Assembly (NCBI RefSeq): GCF_000147695.2
Contig: NC_015958.1
Coordinates: 2,038,001 to 2,102,000, forward strand
Direction: 5' to 3'
DNA: 64,000 nucleotides
From: Thermoanaerobacter wiegelii Rt8.B1
GTDB taxonomy: Bacteria > Bacillota > Thermoanaerobacteria > Thermoanaerobacterales > Thermoanaerobacteraceae
Numbering within the stretch: position 1 is the stretch's first letter; the number at the start of each line of letters is the position of its first letter. Both the position numbers and the translations under genes were made by a program. This document shows positions 61,209 through 64,000 of this stretch, piece after piece. The notes under the pieces were generated by a model. That model saw nothing but the letters and a program-made list of their open reading frames with translations. It had not been told where the DNA came from and searched no databases.

Positions 61209-63221
61209 TCAATACTCCCTTTTTATATTTTTTAAGATCTTGTCCACTATAAATACAGCAATCATGCCAATTAAAGCCCCCAATACCCATGCAATTACCG
61301 TGCGCTCTATCGCAATCGTAAGCACGCTTTCGATATGGCTAAAAGTATTGACAATCGACAATATACCTATCGAAGCAAATATCCCCATAATAAATGTCCA
61401 CGCTTTTGAGCGTTTAAAAGCAGCATAAATTCCCAATATAATCGCAGGGTCACCTATTAAAAATTCCTTCGTCCGAGGTCTTGCTACAAGAGTGTGTTCA
61501 AGAAAATCTCTAAATTTAAGCTCTAGCTCTGTCGGCTTAACAATAGGTTCATTGCCCGTCCTTGAAATGTATATAATTCCGATAATCCCTGCTATAGCAA
61601 TAGCTACTAAATGCCATACTTTTATATCTATATTTAAAAATTCCTTTATTCTCTCCATAAAAGTCTTCCAGTGATTAGCATTGTATATCTTTATAATATA
61701 ATACAAAACATAAAACACTAAAGGTAGTACAAAAGAAACTTTTACACCCCTAAAATAGTCAATTTTTAACATATATTTACTATCAGCCATTATAGCCGCT
61801 ATACTAAGAGCTCCTATAAAAGAAATCAGTAGTGAATTAATAAATATTTTTAAAGAAGTATATTTGAAACTGAGATTTTTCTTTTTATCCAATATTTCTT
61901 TCATTTTGTCTATAAAATATCCTATTCCAAGAGAAGGAAAAATTATAGAAGAAGCTAATGCTACTGCTTTGACCCCTAAATCGTTAAATCTGCTTACTAG
62001 CACTGAAGAAGTCAGTACAGCTCCCAACAATCCTAATAAAATTAACACATATTCTCCAATTCCTAACATCTGTAAAAGCAACAAGCCACCAGCGATAACT
62101 CCCAAACTTATGAGTATTTCTGTAAGTTTTGATTGATGAATTTGTTGAAGAGGTTTTGCAATGCCAGCTTTTAATCCAGCTTTTTTTATGTATTTTGTCA
62201 TATCTTCAATCATAGATTGATTTTGTTGTATGTTGTAAGCTGCACTTTTGGAATTATCTATTTTTGCTCTCATATAAATAATTCTCACATTTCGCTCTAT
62301 TATTCCTCTGTACCATCTATTTACTATTTCAGAAGTATCGTATTTTTGAGTTTCTGCTTCTGAAACTCCAAAGACTTTTATCCCCCTATAATCATCGAAC
62401 TTAGCAAATTTATTCATTCCATCTTGAAGTTTTTTCCCCATAGGCACATCTATAATTCCTACGTTTATGCCATTTTTCTTAAATAAAGAAGCAGCATAAG
62501 ATATTTTTTCCGGATTTCCTAAGACATCAGTACCATTAAAAATTACAGTTTTTACATCAAATTTCTTCAATATATCAACATAGTCTTTTATATCTTTATC
62601 CTTTATCCCAGTAAAATTCTCAATTCGCGGTATCACATCAAAGCCTAAAGACTTTACCAGTTCTAAATCACTTTCATCAAATCCCAACCCCTTTGTTATA
62701 AAAGCATCTTTGGGTTTATTGATAACAAAGGCATAGCTACCTCTCTTTTCAAGCACTTTTAATTCGTCTTCAGGTACTCTTCTTGTTAAAGCCTCTTTAA
62801 GAAAATTGAATATCTTTACATCTTTTGTTGTAACAACTATGTAGTTTCCATACTGCTCCCTTTCCTTATCTGTAAGACTCTTTAAGTAGTCTTCCAATGC
62901 TACATTCCCTAAGTTTGAAGACAACAAATAAAGATTTCCTACGTCTTTTAAAAGGCTCAAAGAAATTTTACCAGACTGTTGAAGGCTTTCAAGAGTAACC
63001 TCATTTACAGCAACACCTATAAGACCAGCTGATTTCATGTCAGAAAGTACAGAAACCAAATCTTTGCCTGTTGCAGAAGCAAGGTATTTGAAGCTTTTTA
63101 AATCTCCTACAATTTCTACTGTATCATAGTTGTTTTCTACTCTTATTCTGTTTATGTCTACGAAAATAGATACTACTAAAGAAATAGCAATAAATATTAC
63201 AAGTATTTTTCTTAGCTTCAA
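61209..63221 (-). CDS. DUF5693 family membrane protein
   Basis: 670 residues if TTG 63221 is the start, six bases from AAAGGAGAG; an ATG further upstream lacks a ribosome site. N-terminal anchor (about 5-25), a long extracytoplasmic half, then about eight membrane helices from residue 370 to the end. Function unknown; it opens an operon with csaB and wecG, so a role in assembling or exporting the pyruvylated wall polymer is likely. Confidence 0.88.
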   Translation of the reverse strand: MKLRKILVIFIAISLVVSIFVDINRIRVENNYDTVEIVGDLKSFKYLASATGKDLVSVLSDMKSAGLIGVAVNEVTLESLQQSGKISLSLLKDVGNLYLLSSNLGNVALEDYLKSLTDKEREQYGNYIVVTTKDVKIFNFLKEALTRRVPEDELKVLEKRGSYAFVINKPKDAFITKGLGFDESDLELVKSLGFDVIPRIENFTGIKDKDIKDYVDILKKFDVKTVIFNGTDVLGNPEKISYAASLFKKNGINVGIIDVPMGKKLQDGMNKFAKFDDYRGIKVFGVSEAETQKYDTSEIVNRWYRGIIERNVRIIYMRAKIDNSKSAAYNIQQNQSMIEDMTKYIKKAGLKAGIAKPLQQIHQSKLTEILISLGVIAGGLLLLQMLGIGEYVLILLGLLGAVLTSSVLVSRFNDLGVKAVALASSIIFPSLGIGYFIDKMKEILDKKKNLSFKYTSLKIFINSLLISFIGALSIAAIMADSKYMLKIDYFRGVKVSFVLPLVFYVLYYIIKIYNANHWKTFMERIKEFLNIDIKVWHLVAIAIAGIIGIIYISRTGNEPIVKPTELELKFRDFLEHTLVARPRTKEFLIGDPAIILGIYAAFKRSKAWTFIMGIFASIGILSIVNTFSHIESVLTIAIERTVIAWVLGALIGMIAVFIVDKILKNIKREY

Positions 63222-63283
63222 ATTAATCTCTCCTTTGCATTCGCTTTTGTAACACATCAACATTTAAGGTGGGTAACTATTCA

Positions 63284-63298
63284 TATTATATCACAAAA
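63284..63298 (-). promoter_or_regulatory. Extended -10 promoter of the DUF5693-csaB operon
   Basis: Minus strand TTTTTGTGATATAAT with TATAAT at 63289-63284, preceded by TGTGA. Confidence 0.55.
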
Positions 63299-63312
63299 AT
63301 TTCTTTAGAGCA

Positions 63313-63338
63313 TAAAAAAACAGCGCAAAGCGCTGTTA
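63313..63338 (-). terminator. Terminator of the secreted hypothetical gene
   Basis: Minus strand AACAGCGC, loop TTT, GCGCTGTT followed by TTTTT. Confidence 0.85.
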
Positions 63339-63788
63339 ATTTTTTGTATATTTCCCCATCACAACTATGTATGTGTGTTTTGTCGCTTTTATGCCTCTGC
63401 CATCAGAGCGTGGAAAAAGCAAAAGGTGATTAGCAGGTATAAGGTCATTATCTTTCAAATTTGTACCTGCAGTAAGGTCCGCTACTCCATCAGTTTTTGT
63501 AACAATTACTGCTGAATTTGCAATTCTAACTATCGCTTGGGTACCGCCCTCCATTGTCAAAACCTCTCCTGCATTTAGTTCAACTACTTCATAGCTTGCC
63601 CCTGTCTTTGCCTCTTTTAGCTTATCATCAACATAAGCTTTTACCTGATTATATTGCGAATCAACATAGCTTTTGCTGACAAGGGGGTCTTGCTGACTTC
63701 CTGGTTCAGGATTTTGATCAGCATAACCAACACTCAAAGCCACTAAAATCACAACAAAAACCAATATAAGCGCATAAGCTTTTTTCAT
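63336..63788 (-). CDS. Secreted hypothetical protein
   Basis: 150 residues. Signal peptide MKKAYALILVFVVILVALSV with likely cleavage after GYA. A short Pro/Gln/Ser linker is followed by a helical stretch (VSKSYVDSQYNQVKAYVDDKL), then a beta-rich domain with VVELNAGEVLTMEGGTQAIVR. I do not recognise a named family. Such proteins in Firmicutes are often wall-associated. GGAGGAAG before ATG. A group II intron ends about 65 bases upstream, displacing any original promoter. Confidence 0.85.
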   Translation of the reverse strand: MKKAYALILVFVVILVALSVGYADQNPEPGSQQDPLVSKSYVDSQYNQVKAYVDDKLKEAKTGASYEVVELNAGEVLTMEGGTQAIVRIANSAVIVTKTDGVADLTAGTNLKDNDLIPANHLLLFPRSDGRGIKATKHTYIVVMGKYTKN

Positions 63789-63852
63789 TTGTTCTTCCTC
63801 CTATAATTCCCCTCTTCCACCTCTATTTTATAAAAAAATAAATGATATTTCA

Positions 63853-64000
63853 ATCGAGTAGGAGCTGAATAATTATTTTATTCAGCGTCCTCTCACACCA
63901 CCGTACGTACCGTTCGGTATACGGCGGTTCATTAGGAATTATGTACAATTCTTAGTACATCGTTTCTTCCATCCCTTGACGCCGATGATATACTATGCAC
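63853..64000 (-). mobile_element. 3' end of a group II intron (domains V and VI)
   Basis: On the minus strand ACCGCCGTA (from about 63929) and TACGGTGGT form domain V around TACC-GAAC-GGTA with a CG bulge; a CGC triad is present. Domain VI follows: GAGAGGACGCTGAATAA with TTATTCAGCTCCTACTC, in which the unpaired A at 63859 is the likely branch point. The intron should end in AT at 63854-63853. The body and reverse transcriptase lie beyond the window. Confidence 0.8.

Overview
The window reads as chromosome of a low-GC, thermophilic, spore-forming anaerobic Firmicute close to Thermoanaerobacter. The grounds are the AT-rich base composition with purine-rich Shine-Dalgarno sites, a GerAB-type germination permease, a PPi-type phosphofructokinase, CsaB/WecG cell-wall polymer genes, a very large cyclic beta-1,2-glucan synthase of the kind known from Thermoanaerobacter, and the IS and group II intron load. 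The genus is inferred from protein character; no database search was possible. I saw no rRNA or tRNA gene and no CRISPR array.

Layout. 1-5.8 kb (minus): a Kdp potassium-uptake operon, small membrane ORF-kdpF-kdpA-kdpB-kdpC-kdpD (kdpD runs off the window), with its own promoter and a leader containing a hairpin and an intrinsic terminator. 5.9-13 kb: a sugar nucleotidyltransferase fused to a degenerate phosphomannomutase-like domain, a frameshifted Na/Pi symporter, an orphan GerAB permease, a PIG-L deacetylase and an M19 dipeptidase. 13.2-22.2 kb: glyA, then a complete nine-gene histidine operon on the minus strand (hisZ-G-D-C-B-H-A-F-IE) behind a consensus promoter; hisG is split by a frameshift at an A7 run. 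22.4-23.7 kb: Uma2 nuclease, MNT nucleotidyltransferase and a decayed HEPN partner. 23.7-27.7 kb: a Gld-like ABC exporter with a DUF4340 protein. 27.8-28.1 kb: a GC-rich palindromic element between 28-bp direct repeats. 28.1-37.8 kb: the 2888-residue glucan synthase and corA.

37.8-50.4 kb is the mobile zone. An IS607-type element carries a serine recombinase, a broken tnpB and a structured RNA-like 3' end. Then come host genes (an RsmF-like methyltransferase, a Gfo/Idh oxidoreductase, and metX-metY-hom under a SAM-I riboswitch). An IS30 element lies next, and an IS1634-type element is flanked by 345-bp direct repeats that span the IS30/host junction. Before these insertions hom and thiC appear to have been divergent neighbours. 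50.4-56.7 kb: TPP-riboswitch-controlled thiC, rubredoxin, a stand-alone KdpD sensor module next to an NhaC antiporter, PPi-type PFK and a DUF2148 ferredoxin-like protein, with a perfect 18-bp palindrome between the last two. 56.7-63.3 kb (minus): a tight operon DUF5693-csaB-wecG-yitT-split transketolase. 63.3-64 kb: a secreted hypothetical protein, and the 3' end (domains V and VI) of a group II intron entering from the right.

Themes. Cation homeostasis recurs: Kdp, KdpD-like/NhaC, CorA, Na/Pi. Three RNA leaders control transport or biosynthesis: SAM-I, TPP and an unassigned kdp leader. Several genes are interrupted at short A-runs (Na/Pi, hisG, IS1634 transposase, tnpB). These may be true decay, recoding, or homopolymer errors in the assembly. 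The most distinctive structures are the 345-bp IS1634 target duplication, the two GC-cored long palindromes, the pseudoknotted tnpB 3' RNA candidate and the unannotated kdpF/small-ORF pair.
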